From Nitrosomonadales bacterium (lineage in GTDB: Bacteria > Pseudomonadota > Gammaproteobacteria > Burkholderiales > Gallionellaceae): a stretch of DNA of 41,037 nt. Below the pieces are notes generated by a model that was not told where the DNA came from, did no database searches, and was given only the letters and a program-made list of their open reading frames with translations. Numbering within the stretch: position 1 is the stretch's first letter; every line of letters begins with the position of its first letter. The position numbers and the translations under genes were made by a program. Positions 20,045-30,255 of this stretch are shown piece after piece. The DNA lies in assembly GCA_016218445.1 (NCBI GenBank), contig JACREC010000069.1:1-41037 (forward strand). The letters are read 5' to 3'.

Positions 20045-21373
20045 ATGAATAAATTGCTGCTGAAAAACCTCGCCTTCGCCGCGCTGTTGCTCGCCGCCAC
20101 GGTCGCGCTGTACCAGCTTGCCGCGCGCCATCCCGCGCAGTGGGACATGACGCAAAGCGCCAGCAACAGTCTGGAAACCAGCAGCGTGGACGTGCTGAAG
20201 CAACTGCCGGGCGGGGTAAAACTCACGGTGTATGCCACCGGGCAGGATGCCCAACTGGGCGACATACGCAAGCTGATCCGCGATTTCGTCGCGCTATACC
20301 AGCGCTACAAACCGGACGTCAAACTCAGCTTTGTCGATCCGGTGAAACAGCCGGAGGAAGCGCGCAAAGTCAACATCCAGGCCAACGGCGAGATGCTGGT
20401 GGAATACGGCGGGCGCAGCGAGCACCTCACCCTGCTGAGCGAACAGGCGCTCACCAGCGCGCTGCTGCGCCTGGCGCACAGCAAGGACAAACTGCTGATG
20501 CACCTGGACGGGCATGGCGAACGCAGACTGGAAGGCATCGCCAACCATGATCTCGGCGAATTCGGCAAGAAGCTGCAACAGAACGGCTTCCGCCTCGGCA
20601 GCCTGAATCTCACGCTGGCGCAGGGTGTGCCAAGCAACACCAGCACGCTGATCATCACCCAGCCGCAGCTCGACCTGCTGCCGGGCGAAGTGGACAAGCT
20701 GCTGCGCTACATCGCCGATGGCGGCAACCTGCTGTGGCTGGTGGATGCCGAGCCGCTGCACGGGCTGGAACGCCTCGCCGAAAACCTGGGGCTGCTGCTC
20801 ACCCCCGGCATCGTGATTGATCCGGCCGCCGAAGAGATGCGCGCCCCGGCGACTTGGGCGCTGGGTGCGGGTTATCCGCCGCATGCCGTCACGCACAATT
20901 TCAACTTGATCACTGTCTTCCCTAACGCACGCGCCATCGGCTGGGAGGAAAGCGCGGAATGGCAACACACCATGCTGGTAGAGGCTGCACCGCGCGGCTG
21001 GGTGAGCAACCGCACACCGCAAAACAAGCCGCGCTTTGATAAAAACAACGATGTGCCCGGCCCGGTGACCATCGCGCTCGCCCTGCAACGCAACATCAAT
21101 GACCGCGAACAGCGCATCATCATCGTCGGCAGCGGCTCATTCCTCGCCAACGCCTACTCCGGCAATGGCGGCAATCTCGATCTTGGCGTCAACATGGTGA
21201 ACTGGCTGAGCAACGAAGAAAAACTCATCACCATCCAGCCGCGCGCGGTGAAAGACGGCGCGGTCAGCTTGAGCAAAACCCGGCTTGCCATCATCAGCGG
21301 CGGCTTGCTGATTGCCCTGCCGATGCTGCTGGTGCTGGTGGGCGGAGTAATGTGGTGGCGCAGGAGACAATAA
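20045..21373 (+). CDS. GldG-family ABC transporter auxiliary protein
   Basis: N-terminal TM, GldG-like region (VDVLKQLPGGVKLTVYATG...YKPDVKLSFVDPVKQPEEARK), C-terminal TM; next to the GldA/F-like pair. Confidence 0.82.
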   Translation: MNKLLLKNLAFAALLLAATVALYQLAARHPAQWDMTQSASNSLETSSVDVLKQLPGGVKLTVYATGQDAQLGDIRKLIRDFVALYQRYKPDVKLSFVDPVKQPEEARKVNIQANGEMLVEYGGRSEHLTLLSEQALTSALLRLAHSKDKLLMHLDGHGERRLEGIANHDLGEFGKKLQQNGFRLGSLNLTLAQGVPSNTSTLIITQPQLDLLPGEVDKLLRYIADGGNLLWLVDAEPLHGLERLAENLGLLLTPGIVIDPAAEEMRAPATWALGAGYPPHAVTHNFNLITVFPNARAIGWEESAEWQHTMLVEAAPRGWVSNRTPQNKPRFDKNNDVPGPVTIALALQRNINDREQRIIIVGSGSFLANAYSGNGGNLDLGVNMVNWLSNEEKLITIQPRAVKDGAVSLSKTRLAIISGGLLIALPMLLVLVGGVMWWRRRQ

Positions 21374-21469
21374 ATCAGCCACGGATGAACACGGATTCAC
21401 ACAGAACCAAACCGGGGGTTACCTGTACATTAACAACTTAGGCCATATCGGTGGTATGGTAACGAACCT

Positions 21470-21724
21470 ATGAAAGAAATCCTGCAATACCTGAAAAAGC
21501 ATGGTGAGCGGCTCGATACGGAAATCGCTGAAGCTACAGGTATCTCACTTGCTAACGTGCACCTCCATTTGTCAGAGCTTGCTGCCAACGGAGAGATTAT
21601 GGCGTGCCATTTGATCAGGTTCGAGAAGGGCAAGAAAATCGAAGGAATCAGTTGCCGGTTAGCCGGATATATTCCTCCAGCAGCGCCGGGCAGAAAATCG
21701 AAGGCACAGTTGAAGTTATCCTAG
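21470..21724 (+). CDS. small helix-turn-helix DNA-binding protein
   Basis: MKEILQYLKKHGERLDTEIAEATGISLANVHLHLSELAANGEIMACHLIRFEKGKK resembles a winged HTH. Confidence 0.65.
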   Translation: MKEILQYLKKHGERLDTEIAEATGISLANVHLHLSELAANGEIMACHLIRFEKGKKIEGISCRLAGYIPPAAPGRKSKAQLKLS

Positions 21725-21810
21725 CTTTCCGCCCCTTCACTCGCTCGGAGAATCTGCTAAACTTCAAATTACTGCATGGTGCAGTAATCAAACCAGAGGG
21801 AGATATAAAC

Positions 21811-22095
21811 ATGAACAGAAAAGAACTTATAGATGCATTAGCCAGCGAAACTGGCAGCACCAAGGCTGACGCTGACCGTAACATCGCCGCACTGACCGAA
21901 ATTATCACCGCCACCCTCAAGAAGGGTGACAACGTTGCCTTGGTTGGCTTCGGCACATTTGAAGTACGCAAGCGTGCGGCGCGCATTGGCCGTAACCCTC
22001 AGACCGGAGCCGAATTGAAAATAAAGGCGGCCAAGGTTCCGGCATTCAAGGCCGGTGCTGCGCTAAAGGCTGCGGTCAACGGCGCGAAGAAATAA
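21811..22095 (+). CDS. HU-family DNA-binding protein
   Basis: MNRKELIDALASETGSTKADADRNIAALTEIITATLKKGDNVALVGFGTFEVRKRAARIGRNPQTGAELKIKAAKVPAFKAG; AGAGGGAG SD-like upstream. Confidence 0.95.
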   Translation: MNRKELIDALASETGSTKADADRNIAALTEIITATLKKGDNVALVGFGTFEVRKRAARIGRNPQTGAELKIKAAKVPAFKAGAALKAAVNGAKK

Positions 22096-22106
22096 TTATT
22101 CCAATT

Positions 22107-22139
22107 CGCAACCGCCAGGGCATCTAGGCGGTTGCGTTT
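22107..22139 (+). terminator. probable intrinsic terminator after the HU gene
   Basis: CGCAACCGCC-N10-GGCGGTTGCG-TTTC; 10-bp perfect stem, short T tract. Confidence 0.6.
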
Positions 22140-22359
22140 CTGAAGGTCGGCTTTCTGGCGGTATTGTGCCGAGGCACGACATGCCGCAACGTGCCAGAAG
22201 CGGTCGTTGCCAGGCAGTATTTTGACGGTGATCGAAGGTTCCTGTTTCACCCAGACATTGTTTTCTGTACTTGCTCATACTGGAAATAGCCTATGCCTCT
22301 GTGTCGGGAGATATAAGGCGGTGTAAAGTATCGGCAGCGTGAAGGGGGCCAAATAAACA

Positions 22360-22962
22360 ATGGATGACATTGAAAAAGAACTAACTCTAAGTAATTGCTG
22401 GAGGTGTGGCGGGTACGTCGACCATGATTCGAAGCTCTGTATCGAGTGCGGAGGTTACAATCGCAGACTGAATCCAAAGTACGTTGAGGCCATGCGAAAC
22501 ACACGCATCGAACAACTGCTTAATGGAGAGATTCAAGGAACATATTTCAGTAAAGAGTATGTCATCGTTGATACCGTCAAGATGACATATAGTCAATACC
22601 AGTCCCCGGAAGTCCAGAAAGAAATTGCAAAGAAAAGATCTAAAGCTTACGCAAAAGAAAGAACGGCCAAGCTAGAGTCTGCTCGTAAGAAAGGCACTCA
22701 CACTAAAAAGCAGTGGATCGCACTTCTAGAAGAATTTGAATATAGATGCTTGAGGTGCGGCAATGTTCCAGATGAAGGACTAACGAAAGATCACATACAG
22801 ATGATTTCGCGTGACGGATCGGACGCCATTGAAAATATTCAGCCGCTTTGCCGACAATGCAATAGTGCTCAGGAACAATTTAATTGGGTTGTATGGAGAC
22901 GTGCCAATGGATTTGGCTTGGGTACTAACTGCTTTAGCTGGATGCGCCGGATTGGAAAATAA
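22360..22962 (+). CDS. HNH endonuclease-like protein with N-terminal zinc-ribbon-like CxxC pairs
   Basis: CWRCGG...CIECGG at N-terminus; CLRCGN..LTKDHIQMISRDGSDAIENIQPLCRQCNSAQ matches HNH architecture. Confidence 0.82.
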   Translation: MDDIEKELTLSNCWRCGGYVDHDSKLCIECGGYNRRLNPKYVEAMRNTRIEQLLNGEIQGTYFSKEYVIVDTVKMTYSQYQSPEVQKEIAKKRSKAYAKERTAKLESARKKGTHTKKQWIALLEEFEYRCLRCGNVPDEGLTKDHIQMISRDGSDAIENIQPLCRQCNSAQEQFNWVVWRRANGFGLGTNCFSWMRRIGK

Positions 22963-23170
22963 ACGTTATTGAAAAGCTTCGAATGGATTCTTCAGCACTA
23001 GCAAAGGCCGAAGTGTCTGAGCTGCTTAGCGGTGCCCAGATTTATCTCTTCGAGCGCACCAATTTCGAATTAGAACGTCCGCTGTGTGTCGACAGCCCCC
23101 AGCCGCCAGCGTCAGTTAACGGGTGGCCTGAATAAATTGCTACGCTTAACCCCATACCAGAATAATTGCC

Positions 23171-23992
23171 ATGCCCGAACTCCCGGAAGTCGAAACCACC
23201 TTGCGCGGCCTTGAACCGCATCTGACCGGGCAGCGCATCGCCGGCGTGGCGATCCGCCACCCGCAGTTGCGCTGGCCCATTCCGAAAAACTTGGACAAGC
23301 TGCTGCGCGGCCAGACCATTCACTCGCTTGGGCGCCGCGCAAAATATCTGCTGCTGAATTGCGGCAACGGCACGCTGATTCTGCACCTCGGCATGTCCGG
23401 CAGCCTGCGTATCCTGCCTGCCGATACTCCCGCAAACACGCATGACCACTTTGACCTGCTGCTGGCAAACGGCCTGCTGATGCGGCTGCGCGACCCGCGC
23501 CGCTTCGGTGCGGTGCTGTGGCATGAGGGTGATCCCGCGCAACACCCGTTGCTGGCGCATCTCGGCGTGGAACCTCTGGAAAAAGAATTTGATGCGGCCT
23601 ATCTGCACCGCGCCACGCGCAAACGCAGCGCGGCAATCAAGCTGGTCATCATGGATAATCATGTGGTCGTTGGCGTGGGCAACATCTACGCCAACGAAGC
23701 ATTGTTCCGCGCCGGCATCCGCCCGCAACTGGCAGCAAACCGGTTAAGCCTTGCACGTTGCGCGCGGCTGGTGCAAACCGTGCGCGAGACCTTGAGCGAA
23801 GCGATACAGCTGGGCGGCAGCAGCCTGCGCGACTACGTGGACAGCAACGGCAATCCCGGTTATTTCCAGCAGCACTACTGGGTGTATGGCCGTGCGGGCG
23901 AGCCCTGCCGCGTCTGCGGCACGCCCATCAAACAAATCCGGCAGGGGCAACGGTCGAGCTTTTACTGTATGCACTGCCAGAAGCGCGCGTAG
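23171..23992 (+). CDS. mutM: formamidopyrimidine-DNA glycosylase
   Basis: [19 protein letters not shown]-terminal zinc finger [25 protein letters not shown]. Confidence 0.97.
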   Translation: MPELPEVETTLRGLEPHLTGQRIAGVAIRHPQLRWPIPKNLDKLLRGQTIHSLGRRAKYLLLNCGNGTLILHLGMSGSLRILPADTPANTHDHFDLLLANGLLMRLRDPRRFGAVLWHEGDPAQHPLLAHLGVEPLEKEFDAAYLHRATRKRSAAIKLVIMDNHVVVGVGNIYANEALFRAGIRPQLAANRLSLARCARLVQTVRETLSEAIQLGGSSLRDYVDSNGNPGYFQQHYWVYGRAGEPCRVCGTPIKQIRQGQRSSFYCMHCQKRA

Positions 23993-24069
23993 GTTGGGCT
24001 AGCGGCCAGCCGCGTAGCCCAGCAAATGTTGGCGAACTCTGTTGGGTTACGGCTTGGTGGCCTATTGGA

Positions 24070-24352
24070 GGTGCCTCTAAAAATTTGTCACACCGGCCAT
24101 CCCTCATCTCAACCTTACACCCGCAAGGGGTACGCCGGTGGGTGCCCCGTTGCTACGCAACGACCCTTCCGCAGTCCCGGAGGGAGAAGGAGCGATCGCC
24201 TCCTCTCCCGCTTGCGGGAGAGGATTGAGGAGAGGGTGCCGGTGTCCAGCCTATTGAAATGGGGTAAGCAGGCAACCCGCGAAGCGGATGCTCGCAAAAT
24301 ACTGGATTCCGGCCTTCGCCGGAATGGCGGAATCTGAATTTTTAGAGGCGCT
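24070..24352. mobile_element. MITE-like/composite repeat element 2 (ends approximate)
   Basis: Left GGTGCCTCTAAAAATT; right end reads GCGCCTCTAAAAATTC in reverse complement; REP-like hairpins inside. Confidence 0.55.
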
Positions 24353-24377
24353 CTGGGCCTACTTAACTTGATACTGC

Positions 24378-25127
<750 letters not shown>

Positions 25128-25131
<4 letters not shown>

Positions 25132-25673
25132 AAATCTTGCACCTTTTGCAGCAATTGAAAGTACACCTTGCCCGCCCTTGCGCGCTTCACCACTTCCCAC
25201 ACCGCATCCGGCTCGAATGCCTCGCCGGTTTCGGCATACACCAAGCCGTCCTCTGCCAGCCTGTCCGCCAGCAACGGCAGCACTTTGGGCAAATAGCCGC
25301 TCTGGAACGGGGGATCAAGAAAGATTACGTCGTAGCGCCCGCTTTCCTGCCGCCGCGCAAATCCCAGTCCGTCTTCGCAGCGCAGCATTATATTGGAACA
25401 GGCCAGCTTCCTGCAATTTTCCTGCAAGGCGCGAAACGCCGCACGGTTGTTTTCCACCATCACCACCTCGGACGCCCCGCGCGAGGCCGCCTCGAACCCC
25501 AGCGCCCCGCTGCCGGCAAACAAGTCCAGACAGCACCTGCCGCTGAGGTCTTGCCCCAGCCAGTTGAACAGGGTCTCGCGCACGCGATCCGGCGTGGGGC
25601 GCAAACCTGACACATCGGGAAACTCGATCCAGCGATGGCGATATGTGCCGCCGATAATTCTTACCCGGTTTAT
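25128..25673 (-). CDS. rsmD: 16S rRNA (guanine966-N2)-methyltransferase RsmD; start codon uncertain (AUA proposed, GTG at 25613 alternative)
   Basis: [19 protein letters not shown] and DVIFLDPPF; conserved N-terminal [20 protein letters not shown] lies upstream of the called GTG. Confidence 0.88.
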
Positions 25674-27007
25674 TGCCCGTGCTCCATTTTGTCGCCCGGC
25701 TCTTTACCATCCGGAGCACCGACAATCACGGTCGCCATCGCGTCCGGGTTTATGCGCCGCCTGAAGGCGTCGTGAATTTGCGCGACCGTGACCTTGTCAA
25801 CCTTGCCGGTAAAGTCGTCGAGGTAAGTCAGGGGCAGCCCATAAAACCCGATGACGCTGAGGTATTCCAGTATCTTCCTGTTGCTGTCTATGCGCAGCGG
25901 GAAGCCGCCGATGATGTTCTGTTTGGCGGCCTGCAGTTCCTTTGCGGTCGGCCCCTTGGCGATGAACTCGCGCAACGTGGCGCGCACCAGTTGCAGAGCC
26001 TCGTCGGCCTGCTCTTTCCTGGTTTGCAGCCCGATCTGAAAAACACCCGGCTGCCGCGTCGGCACGAAATAGCTGTAAATGTTATAAGCCATGCCGCGCT
26101 TTTCGCGGACTTCGTTCATCAGGCGCGACACGAAACCGCCACCGCCGAGAATATAGTTGCCCACGTAGAGCGGAAAGTAATCAGGGTCGTTGCGCGCCAT
26201 GCCGGGCACGCCGATCAGGATATGGCTCTGCGTGGCCGGATGCGCAATGCGCTGCTCGCTGGCATTGATCTGCATGGTCACCGGCGGGATGCTTCCCGCA
26301 TCCCCGCCTTGCGGCAATTGCCCGGTAAGCTGTTGCGCAATGGCTTCGGCTTCGGCGCGCGTCACATCGCCCATGATGGAAATCACAGCGGCCTGGGCGA
26401 AATAATGGGCGCGATAGAATGCCTCAAGGTCGGTGCGCTGGATTGTTTCCACGCTGGCCACTTCTGCCGTCAAACCGTAAGGATGGGTGCCGAATACAGC
26501 CTTGCTGAAGGCTTTTTCCGCAATGTGTTCCGGCTTGGTCTCGGCTTCCTTCAGGGATGCAATCAAGCGCGTTTTTTCACGCGCCAGCACATTCTCCGGG
26601 AACAGCGGACGTTGCAGCACGCGCGCCAGGATGTTCAGCGCCTGGTCGCGCTCCGCCGCACTGCTCAAAGTGCGCAGCGACATCCCGGAACGGTCGGCAT
26701 CGAAGCGCCCGCCCATTTGCGCACCGATGTCGGCCAGCTTGCGCGCAATATCGTCCTCGCTCATGCCTTCTGCACCGAGATCGAGCAAGCCATGCGTCAG
26801 CCCGGCAAGGCCGGTTTTTTCCGCCGTGTCAAAGCTGCTGCCTGCGGCAAAATCCACTGCCACGTCCAGTATCGGCAAATCATGGTTTTCCACAAAATAC
26901 ACCTGCGCACCGCTCGGCGCCTGCCAGTGCTGGATTTGCGGGGTGGCGAAAACAGAGCTTACGCCCGATAAAAGCAACGCAATGACAACTAAAATTTTAG
27001 TGCGCAT
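25670..27007 (-). CDS. M16-family peptidase-like protein (non-catalytic partner type)
   Basis: M16 fold (VPGMARNDPDYFPLYVGNYILGGGGFVSRLMNEVREKRGMAYNIYSYF); no HxxEH seen. Confidence 0.88.
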   Translation of the reverse strand: MRTKILVVIALLLSGVSSVFATPQIQHWQAPSGAQVYFVENHDLPILDVAVDFAAGSSFDTAEKTGLAGLTHGLLDLGAEGMSEDDIARKLADIGAQMGGRFDADRSGMSLRTLSSAAERDQALNILARVLQRPLFPENVLAREKTRLIASLKEAETKPEHIAEKAFSKAVFGTHPYGLTAEVASVETIQRTDLEAFYRAHYFAQAAVISIMGDVTRAEAEAIAQQLTGQLPQGGDAGSIPPVTMQINASEQRIAHPATQSHILIGVPGMARNDPDYFPLYVGNYILGGGGFVSRLMNEVREKRGMAYNIYSYFVPTRQPGVFQIGLQTRKEQADEALQLVRATLREFIAKGPTAKELQAAKQNIIGGFPLRIDSNRKILEYLSVIGFYGLPLTYLDDFTGKVDKVTVAQIHDAFRRRINPDAMATVIVGAPDGKEPGDKMEHGQ

Positions 27008-28364
27008 GTGAAGCCCCTTCTGCCTTGCGCTTTGGTTTTCCTGAAAGAGGTTGCGGGTCAAGCACAGCGACAGTCAGGTTGTCGTCCTTCAGAAATTCGC
27101 GCGCCACTTCCTGCACCTGTTGCGCCGTCACCGCCTGCAGTTTCTGCAGCATCAGCGGGATGGCCTTATAGGTCAGCCCGATGCTTTCCAGTTGCCCGAT
27201 CTGCATCGCCTGGTAGAACACCGAATCACGCTTGTACACTTCGCTGGCGGTCACCTGCGCCTTGACACGTTTCAACTCGTCCTCGCCCACACCATCCTGC
27301 GCCAACTGTGCAACCTGCGCGCGCAAGCCAGCTTCCAGTTCGGCTACGCTCTTGCCTTCGCTGGGTGTGCCTTCCAGCGTGAACATGCCCGGCCCGCGTG
27401 AGGTGGAGTCATAACCCGCGCCTGCGCTGCTGGCAAGCTGCTGCTCGCGCACCAGCGCCTTGTTCAATCGCGCCGACTCGTTGCCGTCGAGCACCCCGGC
27501 CAGCACTTCCAGTGCATAAGGTTGCCAATCCTGCGCCGGATCGCGCAGCACCGGCGCATGGTAGGCCATCACCAGGCGCGGCAATTGCGCCGGAGCCTTG
27601 ACCACGATGCGTTTCACCCCGAGCTGAGGCGGCTCGCTGAAATTCCTGCGTGCAGGCAACTTGCGCACCGGGATGCCGCCGTAGTAGCGTTGTGCCAGCG
27701 CAAATACCTCGCTTGCCTTGACGTCCCCCGCCACCACCAGCGTAGCATTATTGGGTGCATACCAGAGCCCATACCATGCCCTCGCATCGCCTGCGCTCAT
27801 CGCCAGCAAGTCGTTCATCCAGCCGATCACCGGGTGATGGTAGGGATGTTCCTGATAGGCCGCCGCCATCAATTCTTCGGACAGCAGGGCTTGCGGTTCG
27901 TCGTCGGTACGCATGCGCCGCTCTTCCATGATGACTTTAATCTCCTTGCCGAATTCGGCATCGGATAGCCGCAGGTTATGCATGCGGTCGGATTCGAGTT
28001 GCATGGCAAGCGGCAGCCTGGATTTGTGCAATTGCTGGAAATAGGCGGTGTAATCAGAACTGGTGAAGGCATTCTCGCGCCCGCCCGCCGCGGCGATGCG
28101 CCTGGAGAACTCACCCGCTGGCACGCTCCTGGTGCCCTTGAACATCATATGCTCCAGCACGTGGGCAACGCCGGTAGTACCGGTGCGTTCGTCCATGCTG
28201 CCCGCGCGGTACCAGACCTGTTGCACCACCACCGGGGCACGGTGATCTTCCTTGACGATCACCTTGAGGCCGTTGCGCAGCGTCTGCTCGAACACCTCCG
28301 CATGGGCCGTAACGGCAGGGAACAGAGCCATGAATACCAGATACTTCAATAATCTTGCGCGCAT
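26997..28364 (-). CDS. M16-family zinc peptidase (catalytic)
   Basis: HVLEHMMFKGT (HxxEH motif); GGRENAFTSSDYTAYFQ. Confidence 0.93.
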   Translation of the reverse strand: MRARLLKYLVFMALFPAVTAHAEVFEQTLRNGLKVIVKEDHRAPVVVQQVWYRAGSMDERTGTTGVAHVLEHMMFKGTRSVPAGEFSRRIAAAGGRENAFTSSDYTAYFQQLHKSRLPLAMQLESDRMHNLRLSDAEFGKEIKVIMEERRMRTDDEPQALLSEELMAAAYQEHPYHHPVIGWMNDLLAMSAGDARAWYGLWYAPNNATLVVAGDVKASEVFALAQRYYGGIPVRKLPARRNFSEPPQLGVKRIVVKAPAQLPRLVMAYHAPVLRDPAQDWQPYALEVLAGVLDGNESARLNKALVREQQLASSAGAGYDSTSRGPGMFTLEGTPSEGKSVAELEAGLRAQVAQLAQDGVGEDELKRVKAQVTASEVYKRDSVFYQAMQIGQLESIGLTYKAIPLMLQKLQAVTAQQVQEVAREFLKDDNLTVAVLDPQPLSGKPKRKAEGASHAH

Positions 28365-28472
28365 TTATATAGCCCAAACCAACTCAATCAGCATAGAATA
28401 AGGACGGCGGCAAAAGCCGCCGCGACAGGCGCGCATTATGCGCTATTTTGTTGTCTTCCGACCACCGACACC

Positions 28473-29465
28473 ATGTTTGGTTTCCTGAAAAAAGCCCCTA
28501 CTGACAACACGGCTGAGCAAACCGTATCCGGTCAACGCGGCCAACCCGTATCCGAAAAGCGCGGCTGGCTCAACCGACTGAAGAGCGGGCTGGCGCGCAC
28601 CGGCAGCCAATTGACCGACCTGTTCAGTCGCGGCGGCAAGATAGACGATGAGCTGTATGAGGAACTGGAAACCATCCTGATCACCGCCGATGTCGGCATG
28701 GATGCCACCCGTTTTCTGCTGGCCGAGCTGCGCCACCAGGTCAAGGCGCAGCATCTCACCGAGGCAGGCCAACTCAGGGAAGCACTGGCGCAGTGCCTGC
28801 TCAAGCTGCTCAAACCGCTGGCCCAGGCGCTGGATACCGGCACGCACCAACCCTGCATCATCATGCTGGCCGGAGTGAACGGCGCGGGCAAGACCACCTC
28901 CATCGGCAAGCTGGCAAAATATTTTCAGGGACAGGGCAAGTCGGTGCTGCTGGCGGCGGGTGACACCTTCCGCGCCGCCGCGCGTGAACAGTTGATGGAA
29001 TGGGGCGCGCGCAACAACGTCACCGTCATCGCCCAGCAGAGCGGCGACCCCGCCGCCGTGATTTACGATGCGATGCAGGCGGCCATGGCACGCAAGATTG
29101 ACGTGGTGCTGGCGGATACCGCCGGGCGCTTGTCCACCCAGGCGCACCTGATGGAAGAAATCAAAAAGGTCAAACGCGTCATCGCCAAGGCGTTACCGGA
29201 TGCGCCGCATGAAGTCTTGCTGGTGCTGGACGCCAACACCGGACAGAACGCGCTGAGCCAGGTCAAGGCATTCGACGCGGCGCTGGGCGTCACCGGACTG
29301 GTGCTCACCAAGCTGGACGGCACCGCCAAGGGCGGGGTGATTGCCGCCATCGCCAAGGCGCATCCCATCCCGGTGCGTTTCATCGGCGTGGGCGAAGGGC
29401 TGGATGATTTGCGCCCGTTCGTGGCGGAAGATTTCGTAGTTGCGCTGCTAGGATTGGATGAATGA
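28473..29465 (+). CDS. ftsY: signal recognition particle receptor FtsY
   Basis: GVNGAGKTTSIGKLAKYF, DTFRAAAREQL, DTAGRL, TKLDGTAKGG. Confidence 0.97.
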   Translation: MFGFLKKAPTDNTAEQTVSGQRGQPVSEKRGWLNRLKSGLARTGSQLTDLFSRGGKIDDELYEELETILITADVGMDATRFLLAELRHQVKAQHLTEAGQLREALAQCLLKLLKPLAQALDTGTHQPCIIMLAGVNGAGKTTSIGKLAKYFQGQGKSVLLAAGDTFRAAAREQLMEWGARNNVTVIAQQSGDPAAVIYDAMQAAMARKIDVVLADTAGRLSTQAHLMEEIKKVKRVIAKALPDAPHEVLLVLDANTGQNALSQVKAFDAALGVTGLVLTKLDGTAKGGVIAAIAKAHPIPVRFIGVGEGLDDLRPFVAEDFVVALLGLDE

Positions 29466-29476
29466 GAGAACCCTTT

Positions 29477-29584
29477 AACCACGGAAGACACGGAAACACC
29501 CGTACCCTCTTATGTACAGGATTGTCTACTTTTGCTTTTGCTTTTGCTTTTGCTTTTTCCGTGTCATCCGTGTTTTCCGTGGTT
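29477..29584. repeat. 9-nt-phased palindromic repeat, copy D (CACGGA variant)
   Basis: AACCACGGAAGACACGGAAAC ... TTTTTCCGTGTCATCCGTGTTTTCCGTGGTT. Confidence 0.75.
29529..29552. repeat. hexanucleotide microsatellite (CTTTTG)x4
   Basis: Direct reading: CTTTTGCTTTTGCTTTTGCTTTTG. Confidence 0.95.
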
Positions 29585-29601
29585 CCGGTTTAGCTTTTGA
29601 A

Positions 29602-30251
<650 letters not shown>

Positions 30252-30255
<4 letters not shown>

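Noticed and set aside
22140-22280. Possible coding remnant between the HU and HNH genes (NDRFWHVAACRA-like translation on the minus strand)
   Set aside because: It resembles widespread non-coding repeat-derived translations; no stable frame or domain, so not called as a gene.
21400-23150. HTH/HU/HNH patch as a complete prophage or anti-phage system
   Set aside because: No integrase, structural, methylase, NTPase or toxin-antitoxin partner found; only kept as an accessory patch.
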